NCBI GenBank assembly: GCA_028285495.1
Contig: JANQPB010000014.1
Location: 415,689 to 479,688, forward strand
DNA from: Acidimicrobiales bacterium
GTDB taxonomy: Bacteria > Actinomycetota > Acidimicrobiia > Acidimicrobiales > SZUA-35
Direction of reading: 5' to 3'
DNA length: 64,000 bases
In this document: positions 1 through 8,322 of the stretch, piece by piece
How the letters are laid out: the number at the start of each line of letters is the position of its first letter
How positions within the stretch are numbered: the first letter of the stretch is position 1
Translations under genes and position numbers: made by a program
The notes under the pieces: generated by a model
Told to the model about the DNA's origin: nothing
The model's database searches: none
What the model saw: only the letters and a program-made list of their open reading frames with translations

Positions 1-466
1 CGAGCAGGTAGCGGGGCCCGGAGCCGAGACCGGCCGCAGCGTCGTCCGGGTTGTAGATCGCGCAGTTCTCCAGCGACAGGCAGCCGCAGCCGATGCAGCC
101 GTCCAGCCGGTCCCGGAGGTCGATCAGGCCCTGGATCCGAGCGTCGAGATCGGCCCGGAACCCGGCGGCGAGCCGCTCCCAGTCGGCATCGGTCGGCGTC
201 CGCCCGTCCGGGAGGGCGGCGAGGCGCTCACCGATCTCGCCCAGGCTGTAGCCCAGCCTCTGGCAGGCGAGGATGAACGACACCCGGCGGATCGTGGCCC
301 GGGCGAACCGCCGGTGGCCCGACGGCGCCCGCTCGGCCTCGATCAGGCCCCGCTGCTCGTAGAACCGGACGGCGGAAACCGCCAGCCCGGTCCGCTCGGC
401 CACCGCGCCGATGGTCAGCAGCTCCGCGGCTCGCCCGTCGCCCCGGCCCGGCCTTGATCTCAACAT
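1..466 (-). CDS. soxR: SoxR-like MerR-family redox sensor (partial)
   Basis: MerR-family transcriptional activator of the SoxR type, which senses redox-cycling compounds through a [2Fe-2S] cluster. About 155 residues are visible and the C-terminal end runs off the left edge. The N-terminal helix-turn-helix reads LLTIGAVAERTGLAVSAVRF with the usual YEQRGLI wing. The C-terminal cluster-binding segment CIGCGCLSLENC has the CX2CXCX5C cysteine pattern of SoxR, so the cluster should be intact. The ATG used here (464-466) lies inside the spacer of a SoxR-type operator; a second in-frame ATG at 491-493 overlaps the divergent gene's start, so the true start is uncertain. It is divergently arranged with the unknown gene at 492, the likely target, and probably represses or activates its own transcription from the shared site. 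Confidence 0.9.
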   Translation of the reverse strand, partial: MLRSRPGRGDGRAAELLTIGAVAERTGLAVSAVRFYEQRGLIEAERAPSGHRRFARATIRRVSFILACQRLGYSLGEIGERLAALPDGRTPTDADWERLAAGFRADLDARIQGLIDLRDRLDGCIGCGCLSLENCAIYNPDDAAAGLGSGPRYLL

Positions 467-484
467 TACTTGAGATTGTAGAAC
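454..484 (+). promoter_or_regulatory. MerR/SoxR-class promoter with SoxR-type operator
   Basis: A perfect inverted repeat, ATCTCAA (457-463), spacer CATTAC, TTGAGAT (470-476), resembles the known SoxR box (CCTCAAG-like arms ending TTGAGG). A plausible -35 TTGATC (454-459) and -10 TAGAAC (479-484) are separated by 19 bp, the over-long spacer typical of promoters activated by MerR-family proteins through DNA distortion. Transcription would start at about 490-492, making the rightward gene at 492 leaderless or nearly so. The dyad and distances are seen directly; binding by SoxR is inferred from the adjacent gene. Confidence 0.7.
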
Positions 485-491
485 GGGGGAC

Positions 492-1883
492 ATGGGCACC
501 GACCGAAACCTCGATGACGCCGTGACCGACCTCCCGATCGACGACCTCGCCTCGGCCTACGACCGGCGGGGCCTGGATCGCCTCGACGACGACGCGCTGG
601 TGGCCGCCGTCGCCGCCGCAGTGGCCGAGCCGCGGGAGGGCCCACCCGACTCGTTCGTCTTGCACGCACCGCTCGAGCTGACCGCCCGGGCCCAGCTGCT
701 GCGCTCGACCTCCCCCGAGTGGCGGCGGCTGGCCCGGCTCCGGCTGGTCTCGATCGCCGCTCGCTACCACACCTCTGCACCGTCCGAGCCGGTGGCCGCC
801 GCCGAGCTCGGCGACGACGTCGATGCTGCGGTGGCGGCCATCACCCGCGCCATCGCCGCAGGCGATCTCGCCGGTGCCGAGGCTGCGGCCCGGGCGCTGA
901 GCGCCGCGGCCACGGCCGTGACCGGGCCCGCTGCCCCCGGTCCGTCCGCCGGACTCCTCGACCGCATCGTCGGTCCGCTGGCGCCGGCCATCGCCGACCG
1001 GACCTCGGCCGCAGCCCACGGCCCCATCCTGCTGGCGACGATGGTCGAGACGCCCGAGCGGGCCGTCGGCTGGCTCGACCTGCTCCGCCCGCTGGTGCGG
1101 GAGCTCGCTCGCCGGGCCGACTGGCGTATCGGCTGGATCGAACGGGTCGCCTCCGGCGCCGACGGCGAGGTCGTCGGCAACGGCGGACCCGTCGGCGAAC
1201 GCAGCGCCGCCCCCGGCCGGGAGCCGACCGGGCTCGACGCCGTCGTCGCCGCGCTCGCCGACCCGCCCCGCCTCGGGCGTCCCGAGCCCGACTTCATCCA
1301 CCCGATGGTGATGCAGGTCGACGCCCCCGGCGTCGCCGACGACCTGTTGGCCCCGACCGTCGGCCGCACCGCCGGCGGCGAGGCCACCCGGTCGATCATG
1401 CGCCTCGCCGCCACCTCGATGGTGCGGGACGATCCCGGCGCCGCCCCCTACGGCTGGACCCACAGCCTGACCCTGCCCCAGGCCGTGCTCACCGTCGCCC
1501 CCCAGATCGAGGCCGAGCCGGGCGGTGCCGACCCCGCACGCAGCCAGGCCCTCGCCATCGCCGCCACCCACCTGCTGGCCTTCCGGGCCGCCCAGGCCAC
1601 GGTGGCCATCGACCCGACCGACCCCCTGGTCCGCCCGGCCGAGCCGTCGACCGTCGGCGCTCGGCGCCAGGCCCTCGTCGACCAGGCGGCCAGACGCCAC
1701 GACGCCCACGTGGCCAAGTACCTGCGATCGGTCCTGATCGAGGCCGACCGCGATCCCGACGCCGGCGAGCTGTACCTGACCGCCGGCGAGCACCTGCTCC
1801 GGGTGTGGGACGATCTCGACCCCGATCCGGACGACCTCCTGGCCGACGTCGCCTGGGGTGATCGAGGCGCGACCGAGGCGTGA
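492..1883 (+). CDS. Unknown protein, probable SoxR target
   Basis: A 463-residue protein I do not recognise with certainty. It has no signal peptide or membrane segment and looks mostly alpha-helical, rich in Ala, Asp and Arg. Several scattered histidines sit in motif-like settings: HAPLELTARA (near 59), AAHGPILLATM (near 176), FIHPMVMQVD (near 272), GWTHSLTLPQAV (near 323), ATHLLAFRAA (near 358) and HDAHVAKYLR (near 402). This spacing of His in helices loosely recalls the questin-oxidase-like (DUF4243) group, but I cannot confirm it. The start is the ATG just downstream of the MerR-class promoter; the purine run before it is too close to be a normal ribosome site, which fits leaderless translation. 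Its position makes it the likely effector of the divergent soxR. Confidence 0.65.
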   Translation: MGTDRNLDDAVTDLPIDDLASAYDRRGLDRLDDDALVAAVAAAVAEPREGPPDSFVLHAPLELTARAQLLRSTSPEWRRLARLRLVSIAARYHTSAPSEPVAAAELGDDVDAAVAAITRAIAAGDLAGAEAAARALSAAATAVTGPAAPGPSAGLLDRIVGPLAPAIADRTSAAAHGPILLATMVETPERAVGWLDLLRPLVRELARRADWRIGWIERVASGADGEVVGNGGPVGERSAAPGREPTGLDAVVAALADPPRLGRPEPDFIHPMVMQVDAPGVADDLLAPTVGRTAGGEATRSIMRLAATSMVRDDPGAAPYGWTHSLTLPQAVLTVAPQIEAEPGGADPARSQALAIAATHLLAFRAAQATVAIDPTDPLVRPAEPSTVGARRQALVDQAARRHDAHVAKYLRSVLIEADRDPDAGELYLTAGEHLLRVWDDLDPDPDDLLADVAWGDRGATEA

Positions 1884-1934
1884 CCGGGCCCCTGGGCTGC
1901 GCTAGGTTCGTGGCCCACAGGGAGGCGGCCCCGC

Positions 1935-2804
1935 ATGCCCATTCACATCGAGAGCCTGTCCGACGAGGTGGGTCGTCGGCTCGGTCGGGCCGAGAAGCGG
2001 GTCGAGGGGGCCGAGACCGAGCGCAACCAGGTGAGGATGGCCGAGGCCGAAGCGCGGGTCCGCCTCGACGAGGCGACGCGGACGAAGGGCCTCTGGAAGC
2101 GGCTGTTCCGCGTCGCGTCGAGCGCCGAGCGAGCGGCGGCCAGACGGCTCGACCAGCTCAAGGAGGACCTGGCGAACATCGAGGCCAAGCTCGGCTACCT
2201 CGAGATCGAGCAGGCGCAGCTGGCGAAGGGCCACGCCGGCCAGCAGATCCTGCCGAACCGGTACCGGGTGTCGCTGTCGGACGAGTGGTTCCTGTACAAC
2301 GGCGTGCTCACCGAGTCTGGCGAGATCGACCACGTGCTCGGTGGGCCGACGGGGGTCTGGGCGATCGAGATCAAGAACGAGGCGGTCCTGCTGGCCGTCG
2401 ACGGCGACCGGTGGCAGAAGACCCGGCTGTCCCGCCAGGGGCGGACGCAGGAGACCGCGCCGGCCGTCGACGGCGGCGGCCGGACCTGGGGTCGTGAGGT
2501 CGGCGAGCCGGCCGAGGCGCTGGCCGCCGAGCTGGCCTCCGTTCACCCCGTTCCCGTCCACACCGCGGTGGTCCTCGTCGACCCGCTGGCCGAGATCGTG
2601 CGCTGTCAGGCGCCCGGGGTCGACCTGGTCACCGCCGACCTGGAGCAGCTCGATCGCACGATCAGCGGGCGACCGGTCCTCGATCGGGCCACCACCCGCG
2701 CCATCGGCGAACGGGTGGTGGCGGTCCACCGGCGCTCGGTCGGCCGACGCAGGGGCCGCCGGCACACGTCACGCCCGTCGCGGAGCGGCACGGACCGGAC
2801 GTGA
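1935..2804 (+). CDS. NERD domain protein (nuclease-related)
   Basis: A 289-residue cytoplasmic protein. Residues about 1-100 form a highly charged coiled coil. From about 105 comes a NERD domain: LSDEWFLYNGVLTESGEIDH, then GPTGVWAIEIKNE. The Asp of EIDH and the Glu-Ile-Lys of IEIKNE match the acidic and lysine positions of the PD-(D/E)XK-like core to which NERD is related. The C-terminus (from about 265) is a run of Arg, Ser and His suited to binding nucleic acid. The ATG is supported by GGAGG nine bases upstream. No partner gene points to a process; NERD proteins are usually thought to act on DNA, but no activity can be assigned from sequence. Confidence 0.75.
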   Translation: MPIHIESLSDEVGRRLGRAEKRVEGAETERNQVRMAEAEARVRLDEATRTKGLWKRLFRVASSAERAAARRLDQLKEDLANIEAKLGYLEIEQAQLAKGHAGQQILPNRYRVSLSDEWFLYNGVLTESGEIDHVLGGPTGVWAIEIKNEAVLLAVDGDRWQKTRLSRQGRTQETAPAVDGGGRTWGREVGEPAEALAAELASVHPVPVHTAVVLVDPLAEIVRCQAPGVDLVTADLEQLDRTISGRPVLDRATTRAIGERVVAVHRRSVGRRRGRRHTSRPSRSGTDRT

Positions 2805-2873
2805 CAATCCTCATGCCCAACCGGTGATCCATCCCCCTACCGGGATCAACGCCGTGGCGTCACCGTTGGAGGT

Positions 2874-3800
2874 ATGGAAACCTGCATCCGCCTCCGTGGC
2901 CTGACCAAGCACTACGACTCCGGGTCGACGCCGACCCGGGCCGTCGACGGCATCGACCTCGACGTCGGCCCCGGCGAGATCGTCGCCCTGCTCGGCCCGA
3001 ACGGCGCCGGCAAGACCACCACCCTCGACGTGGTCCTCGGCTTCACCGAGGCGACGTCCGGCGTCGTCGAGGTCTTCGGCGGTCCGCCCCGTGAGGCGGT
3101 GGCGGCCGGGCGGGTCTCGGCCGTGCTCCAGACGGGCGGTCTCCTGCGCGACCTGACGGTCGGCGAGACCGTCGAGCTGGTCGCCTCCACCTACCCGGCA
3201 ACCGACCCGATCCCGAAGATCCTCGACCGGACCGGCCTGACCGGTCTCGTCGACCGCCAGGTCCAGTCGTGCTCGGGCGGCGAGCAGCAGCGGCTCCGGT
3301 TCGCCCTGGCCCTCCTCGCCGACCCCGACCTGCTGCTGCTCGACGAGCCCACCGCCGGCATGGACGTCGAGGCCAGGCGATCGTTCTGGGCCGCCATGGA
3401 GGACGAGGCCGACCGGGGGCGGACCATCGTGTTCGCCACCCACTACCTGCAGGAGGCCGAGGACTTCGCCCGCCGGACCGTCCTGCTGGCCGGCGGGCGG
3501 ATCGTGGCCGACGGCCCGACCGACGAGGTCCGCCGCCGGGCCTCCGGTCGCACCGTGCGGGCCCGGATCGGCACCGATCGTATCGACCGGGTGGCCGACG
3601 CCCTCCGGCACCTGCCCTCGGTGGTCCACCTGACCACGGAGACCGACCGCCTCGTCGTCGAGACCTCCGACTCGGACGACATCGCCCGCCGCCTGCTCGG
3701 CGAGCTCGGCGGCTCCGAGCTCGAGATCGAGGCGGCCTCGCTCGAGACCGCCTTCGTCAACCTGACCACCCGCACGCCGAGCGTCGTCGGCGCCTCGTGA
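2874..3800 (+). CDS. ABC transporter ATP-binding protein
   Basis: A 308-residue ABC ATPase of the DrrA/CcmA-like exporter type. Walker A is GPNGAGKTT (near 43-51), the signature is CSGGEQQRLRF (near 135) and Walker B is LLLLDEPTAGMD (near 155-166), followed by the switch histidine in FATHYLQEAEDFA. The C-terminal 90 residues form the accessory domain common in drug or lipid exporters of this class. GGAGG lies just upstream of the ATG. The gene is followed after 32 bp by a membrane permease and then by a histidine kinase and response regulator, so this is one four-gene operon. The substrate is unknown; exporters next to DesK/LiaS-type kinases often handle membrane-active antibiotics or lipids. 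Confidence 0.92.
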   Translation: METCIRLRGLTKHYDSGSTPTRAVDGIDLDVGPGEIVALLGPNGAGKTTTLDVVLGFTEATSGVVEVFGGPPREAVAAGRVSAVLQTGGLLRDLTVGETVELVASTYPATDPIPKILDRTGLTGLVDRQVQSCSGGEQQRLRFALALLADPDLLLLDEPTAGMDVEARRSFWAAMEDEADRGRTIVFATHYLQEAEDFARRTVLLAGGRIVADGPTDEVRRRASGRTVRARIGTDRIDRVADALRHLPSVVHLTTETDRLVVETSDSDDIARRLLGELGGSELEIEAASLETAFVNLTTRTPSVVGAS

Positions 3801-3832
3801 CCGTCGGCAACCAAACGACCAGGAGCAGACCG

Positions 3833-4594
3833 ATGAACCTGACCTACTATCGCCTCGAGCTCCGCCGATTGCGGCGGGACTACGTGACCATGTTCTTCAC
3901 CGCCGGACTGCCGGCCTTCCTCTACGTGATCTTCGGTGCCTCTCCCGACTACGGCGACGAGCCGGTACGCGACGGCAACGTCGCCATGTGGATCATGATC
4001 GCCATGGCCGGCTACGGCGCCGTCACCGCCACCTCCGGGATCGGGAGCATGGCCGCCGTCGAGCGGATGCAGGGCTGGGGTCGCCAGCTCGGCCTGACCC
4101 CGCTGAGCGACGTCGGCTACGTGCGGGTCAAGGCGGCGACCGCCATCACGATCGCCGCCATCCCGATCGTCCTCGTCTACACGATCGGTGCGTTCACGGG
4201 CGCCGAGGCCCCGCGGTCGGTGTGGATCGTGTCGGCCGCGGTCCTGCTGGTCGGCGCCACCACCTTCGCCCTGTACGGCCTGAGCTTCGGGCTTGCCTTC
4301 CGCTCCGAGGCCGCGGGGAGCGCCGCCTCCGGCTCGCTCGTGGTGCTGTCGTTCCTCGGCAACATCTTCGTCCCGGTCAGCGGCTGGCAGCTCACGCTGG
4401 CCAAGTTCACCCCGCTCTACGGCTACGTGTCGCTGGCCAGGCGGGCGCTGACCGGCGGCGGCACGATCGACACCGACACCGGCGACCTGATCGAGGTCCC
4501 GCTGTGGCAGCCGCTGGCCAACGTGGTGGCGTGGACCGCGATCCTGGCCGTCGCCGCCGTCGTCCTCGTCGCCCGGGGCCGGGCCAGGCAGTGA
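3833..4594 (+). CDS. ABC-2 type transporter permease
   Basis: A 253-residue integral membrane protein with about six hydrophobic segments and no periplasmic binding domain, matching ABC-2 family permeases that pair with the ATPase encoded just upstream. Recognisable parts are the N-terminal YYRLELRRLRRDYVTMFF, the cytoplasmic loop GRQLGLTPLSDVGYVRVKA before the third segment, and FTPLYGYVSLARRAL near the C-terminus, typical of multidrug or lipid exporters. The ATG at 3833 follows an AGGAG stretch; longer upstream reading in the same frame overlaps the ATPase and is rejected. One base separates its stop codon from the ATG of the kinase gene, which implies coupled expression. Confidence 0.88.
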   Translation: MNLTYYRLELRRLRRDYVTMFFTAGLPAFLYVIFGASPDYGDEPVRDGNVAMWIMIAMAGYGAVTATSGIGSMAAVERMQGWGRQLGLTPLSDVGYVRVKAATAITIAAIPIVLVYTIGAFTGAEAPRSVWIVSAAVLLVGATTFALYGLSFGLAFRSEAAGSAASGSLVVLSFLGNIFVPVSGWQLTLAKFTPLYGYVSLARRALTGGGTIDTDTGDLIEVPLWQPLANVVAWTAILAVAAVVLVARGRARQ

Positions 4595-4595
4595 C

Positions 4596-5780
4596 ATGAG
4601 CACCGATCCACGGCCAGCCGGCCCGGCCACGGGTTGGATCGAGCGCAACGGCTGGCTGCTGGCCGCCATCTGGCTCGTCTTCCTCGTCTTCCCGGCGATC
4701 ACCATCGCCTCGCTCGACGACGAGACCACGGCGACCAAGTGGGCGTCGATCGGGTTGCTCCTCGTCTTCGCCGCCATCTACGTCAGCGGCTTCCACATCC
4801 AGAACAGGGCCGAGAACGTGGCCAGGGCCAAGCCCGAGGTCGCGCCAGACCGGCCGAGCGGCTGGTACCACCTCGCCGGCCTGGTGCTCACCACCCTGGC
4901 CCTCTATGCACTCGTCGACCTCCCCGCGATCGGGGTCGTGCCGTTCGTGGTCTCGTTCGCCGTCTTCCTGTTCCCGTGGCCGGTGGTGCTCGCCGTCTTC
5001 GCCGTCGGTGTCGGCGTGACGGTGGCCCTGCCGCTGGCCGCCGGCGCGTTCGGCGACCTGTGGTTCATGACGCTCATCATCCTGGCCATCGGCGGGGCGA
5101 CCATGTTGATCCGGGTCGTCGAGGGCCACCAGGTCGAGCAGACCCGGCTGCGCACGGTGCTGGCGGTCAGCGACGAGCGGACGAGGGTGGCCCGGGACGT
5201 GCACGACGTGCTCGGCCACAGCCTGACCGCGATCGTGCTCAAGGTGGAGCTGGCCAGGCGGTTCCTGGCCGATGTCGACCCCGACGACCGGGCGCAGCGT
5301 GATCGCATCGACGCCTGCCGGGCCCAGCTCGACGAGCTGGAGGCGATCAGCCGGGGCGCCCTGGCCGAGATCCGCTCGACGGTCGGCGGGCTCCGCGCCG
5401 CCAACCTCGCCGACGAGGTGACCGTCGCCCGTACCGTGCTGGCCGACGCCGGTGTCGGCCTGCTGGTCACGGGCGAGGTCAACGACGTGCCCGAGCATCA
5501 GCGGCCAACCCTGGCCTGGGTGGTGCGGGAGGCGGTGACCAACGTCGTCCGCCACGCCAGGGCCTCGCAGTGCCACATCGAGCTGGCCCCCGGTGGCGGC
5601 CCCGTGCTGTTGCGGGTCACCGACGACGGGATCGGGCTCGACGGACGCCCGGCCGGCAACGGTCTGCGCGGGCTGCACGAGCGGGTGGAGGCGGCCGGCG
5701 GCGAGCTGCGCATCGGTTGGCCCGACGACTCGAACGGGCTCGGGTCCGGCGGGACCCGGGTCGAGGTGGTGGTCGGGTGA
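4596..5780 (+). CDS. Sensor histidine kinase, DesK/NarL type
   Basis: A 394-residue membrane histidine kinase. Five or six transmembrane segments fill residues about 18-170. A HisKA_3 dimerisation domain follows, with phospho-acceptor His near 203 in VARDVHDVLGHSLTAIVLKV, then a HATPase domain with EAVTNVVRHARAS (N-box) and VTDDGIGLDG plus GLRGLHERV (G-boxes). It has no large extracytoplasmic sensor, so it probably reads the membrane itself or the transporter, as DesK and LiaS do. It starts one base after the permease stop and is followed 29 bp later by its response regulator. Expected role: sense envelope stress or transporter substrate and control the operon. Confidence 0.92.
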   Translation: MSTDPRPAGPATGWIERNGWLLAAIWLVFLVFPAITIASLDDETTATKWASIGLLLVFAAIYVSGFHIQNRAENVARAKPEVAPDRPSGWYHLAGLVLTTLALYALVDLPAIGVVPFVVSFAVFLFPWPVVLAVFAVGVGVTVALPLAAGAFGDLWFMTLIILAIGGATMLIRVVEGHQVEQTRLRTVLAVSDERTRVARDVHDVLGHSLTAIVLKVELARRFLADVDPDDRAQRDRIDACRAQLDELEAISRGALAEIRSTVGGLRAANLADEVTVARTVLADAGVGLLVTGEVNDVPEHQRPTLAWVVREAVTNVVRHARASQCHIELAPGGGPVLLRVTDDGIGLDGRPAGNGLRGLHERVEAAGGELRIGWPDDSNGLGSGGTRVEVVVG

Positions 5781-5809
5781 GCCCGCGGTGAGCGAACGGT
5801 GAGCAGACG

Positions 5810-6424
5810 ATGAGCGATGCCATCCGTCTCCTCCTGGCCGACGACCAGGCCCTGGTCCGCGGCGCGCTGGCCGCCCTCCTCGGCCTCGAGCCCGACCTGG
5901 AGGTGGTGGCCGAGGTCGACCGTGGTGACGAGGTCCTCGCCGCGGTCGAGCGCCACCCGGTCGACGTCGCCCTGCTCGACATCGAGATGCCGGGGATGAC
6001 CGGGATCGAGGTCGCCGAGCTGCTGGCCGTGCGGGCACCGTCGGTGCGGGCCCTCATCGTGACCACCTTCGGCCGACCGGGCTATCTCAGGCGGGCGATC
6101 GACGCCGGCGCCGCCGGCTTCGTCGTCAAGGACACGCCGGCCCCGGAACTGGCCGAGGCGGTCCGCCGGGTCAACGCCGGGATGCGGGTCGTCGACCCCG
6201 AGCTGGCCACCGAGTCGCTGCTCGAGGGCACCAATCCCCTGAGCGCCCGGGAGCGTGAGGCCCTGACCCACGCCCTCAACGGGTCGCCGGCGGCCGAGAT
6301 CGCCCGGGCGCTCCACCTGTCGGAGGGGACCGTCCGCAACTACCTGTCGACGGCGGCGGCCAAGACCAACGCCCGCTCGAGCGTCGAGGCGGCGGTCATC
6401 GCCCGGGACCGGGGCTGGTTGTAG
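5810..6424 (+). CDS. LuxR/NarL-family response regulator
   Basis: A 204-residue response regulator. The receiver domain (about 5-120) has the acidic pair in LLADDQAL, phospho-acceptor Asp57 in ALLDIEMPG, the switch Thr in LIVTTFG and the conserved Lys in FVVKDTPA. The C-terminal LuxR-type helix-turn-helix reads LSAREREALTHALNGSPAAE followed by IARALHLSEGTVRNYLS. It is the cognate partner of the kinase encoded just upstream and should bind a promoter upstream of the ABC transporter genes, completing an autoregulated export-and-sensing operon. It ends 25 bp from the convergent DUF1996 gene. Confidence 0.93.
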   Translation: MSDAIRLLLADDQALVRGALAALLGLEPDLEVVAEVDRGDEVLAAVERHPVDVALLDIEMPGMTGIEVAELLAVRAPSVRALIVTTFGRPGYLRRAIDAGAAGFVVKDTPAPELAEAVRRVNAGMRVVDPELATESLLEGTNPLSAREREALTHALNGSPAAEIARALHLSEGTVRNYLSTAAAKTNARSSVEAAVIARDRGWL

Positions 6425-6449
6425 GCCCCGCTCGATGCGAGGCCACGGC

Positions 6450-8183
6450 TCACGGGCCGGCGGTCGCCGGAATCACCAGCTCCTGCTGGCCGTACGCCTG
6501 CAGCCACGAGGTCCTGTTCACCCGGCAGTTCAGCTCGTCGACCAGGCAGGCCTGCGTCAGTTCGTCCATCTGATTCGGGCTCCATGCGTTCCAGAAGTCC
6601 TGATGGAACGTGTACCAGGGCCCGGACGACAGGGTCAGCCCGGCCCCGCCATCGATCTCGCCGTACGAGGTGAACGTGGTGAGCTGCGGGACCTTGACCG
6701 GGTGGCTGGCCGGACACGTCTTGGTCTCCTCGTCGAAGTACGCCATGTGGCTCTGGTGATCCGGCGAGTCGAGGTGCACCCCGTCCCAGCAGTTGGGGTA
6801 GTTGATGCGCAGCACGAGCGCCACGCCGGATCGGTGGGGCGTGATCATCTCCGTCGCCCCGATCGAGCTGAAGACCTCCTCGGTCGACGCCTCGCGCGAC
6901 ATCCAGTAGCCGACGAGGGCGGATGACTCGTTCGACGTGGCGCCGGCGTTGCCGGCGATGATCCGCAGACCGTCAGGCATCGGGACGACATCGGGCGTCG
7001 TCGACTTGTAGTAGGCGGAGAAGTTGACCGCTTCGACCGGGTAGCCGTCCTGGTAGACGACCGGTGCCCAGTAGGCCGACTTGTCGTTGAGGTCGGTGCA
7101 CTCGATGTCGGACATCGGCGTGTCCATGAGCGACTGGGTGGTGGTGTTCGGGTCCACGTTCGGGTTGCCGAAGAACTCATGTGCGTGGTGACCGTGGCTC
7201 ACCCCTGGCTGGGCGATCGGATCGATCTGCTCGACCTTCACGCTCTCGCACTTGACGAGCCAGCCGATCCGGGTGGCGGTCCAGCGCTCGTCGTCGACGG
7301 CGACGGCGAAGGGGTCGACCGCGAAGTAGGACGTCGGCTCCCGATCGTCGGTGTAGACCGCGACCTCATCGGCCGCCTCGACCCAGACACCCGGCGTCGG
7401 CGGTGGACCGTGGTGGTGGGGCGGCGGTGGCGCGTACGTGAGCGTGTCGAGGGTGACGGTCGTCTTCGGCTTCCACCGGTTGTCGACCCTCGCCCGCACC
7501 TGCACGCTGTGTGACGTCGCCTCCTGCAGCCCGGTGATCTCGACGGGCCCGTTGGCGTACTGCCACGCGCTCCAGGCGAGCTTCTTGACCCGATACCGGT
7601 ACTGGTACTCGGTGGCGCCCGGCACCTCGTCCCAGCTCACCGAGAGCGACGAGTGGGTCGGCGTCACCCGCACGGTCGGGCTCGACGCGGTCGGTCCGAC
7701 CACCTCGACCATGTCTGGCGACGTCGTCGTCGTGGTGGTCGAGCCCGTCGTCGTCGTGGTCGAGCCCGTCGTCGTCGTGGTCGAGCCCGTCGTCGTGGTG
7801 GTGCCGTCGGGCTCGACGACGATCGTGCCCTGGGTCCACTTGCTGCTCCACTTGCCGTTGATGCGGGCACCGACGGCGATCGTGTACGTGCCGCCCGGCT
7901 CGAGCCCGGAGATCCTGGCCGAGGTCCCCGTCGTCTGGGTGTTGGCCGACCAGGACTGGCGACCCTGGCGATGGCGGTAGCGATAGCGGTCGGCATCCGC
8001 CACCGGCTCCCACTCGACGTCGACGTGATCGACGCCCGGGGTCAGGGTCACCGCGGGCGTGCCAGGGCCGCCGGGCAGGGAGAGCGCGGCCGCCGGGGAC
8101 GGGCCGGTCGGCTGGAGGAGCGCCACGGCCACAACCAGCACGAGTCCGAGCACGCCAATGCGCAGGGGAGGTCGGGTAGGCAC
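6450..8183 (-). CDS. Secreted protein: fibronectin III domains plus DUF1996
   Basis: A 577-residue exported protein. An N-terminal signal peptide (hydrophobic core about 8-25, Ala-X-Ala-like end near 34) is followed by a first fibronectin type III-like domain (about 40-125), a Thr-rich linker of TTTTTGS repeats encoded by 21-bp units near 7724-7800, a second fibronectin-like domain (about 165-250), and a Pro/His stretch. The C-terminal half is DUF1996, recognised from WLVKCESVKVEQIDPI, the histidine cluster SHGHHAHEFFGNP, and FPNCWDG-like INYPNCWDGVHLDSPDHQSH. DUF1996 has no established activity; the conserved His and Asp suggest metal or carbohydrate binding. The Thr linker is a probable O-glycosylation region. 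It lies downstream of the enoyl-CoA hydratase gene on the same strand but is separated from it by a hairpin. Confidence 0.82.
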   Translation of the reverse strand: MPTRPPLRIGVLGLVLVVAVALLQPTGPSPAAALSLPGGPGTPAVTLTPGVDHVDVEWEPVADADRYRYRHRQGRQSWSANTQTTGTSARISGLEPGGTYTIAVGARINGKWSSKWTQGTIVVEPDGTTTTTGSTTTTTGSTTTTTGSTTTTTTSPDMVEVVGPTASSPTVRVTPTHSSLSVSWDEVPGATEYQYRYRVKKLAWSAWQYANGPVEITGLQEATSHSVQVRARVDNRWKPKTTVTLDTLTYAPPPPHHHGPPPTPGVWVEAADEVAVYTDDREPTSYFAVDPFAVAVDDERWTATRIGWLVKCESVKVEQIDPIAQPGVSHGHHAHEFFGNPNVDPNTTTQSLMDTPMSDIECTDLNDKSAYWAPVVYQDGYPVEAVNFSAYYKSTTPDVVPMPDGLRIIAGNAGATSNESSALVGYWMSREASTEEVFSSIGATEMITPHRSGVALVLRINYPNCWDGVHLDSPDHQSHMAYFDEETKTCPASHPVKVPQLTTFTSYGEIDGGAGLTLSSGPWYTFHQDFWNAWSPNQMDELTQACLVDELNCRVNRTSWLQAYGQQELVIPATAGP

Positions 8184-8277
8184 GTGGATGTCACCTCAGT
8201 TTCGCCACCAGGGTGTTCGTAGGATAGCTACGAGCGACCTGGCTGACGATCGGCGGCCGTTGGGCTCTTTCACCCAT

Positions 8278-8299
8278 CGGCCCGTGCGCCGACGGGCCG
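8278..8299 (-). terminator. Hairpin after enoyl-CoA hydratase gene
   Basis: Perfect 8-bp stem CGGCCCGT / ACGGGCCG with a 6-nt loop, 24 bp beyond the hydratase stop. There is no T-tract, as is usual in very GC-rich actinobacteria, so termination is inferred from stem and position only. Confidence 0.45.
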
Positions 8300-8322
8300 G
8301 TCGGACCGCCGCGGCGGCGACG

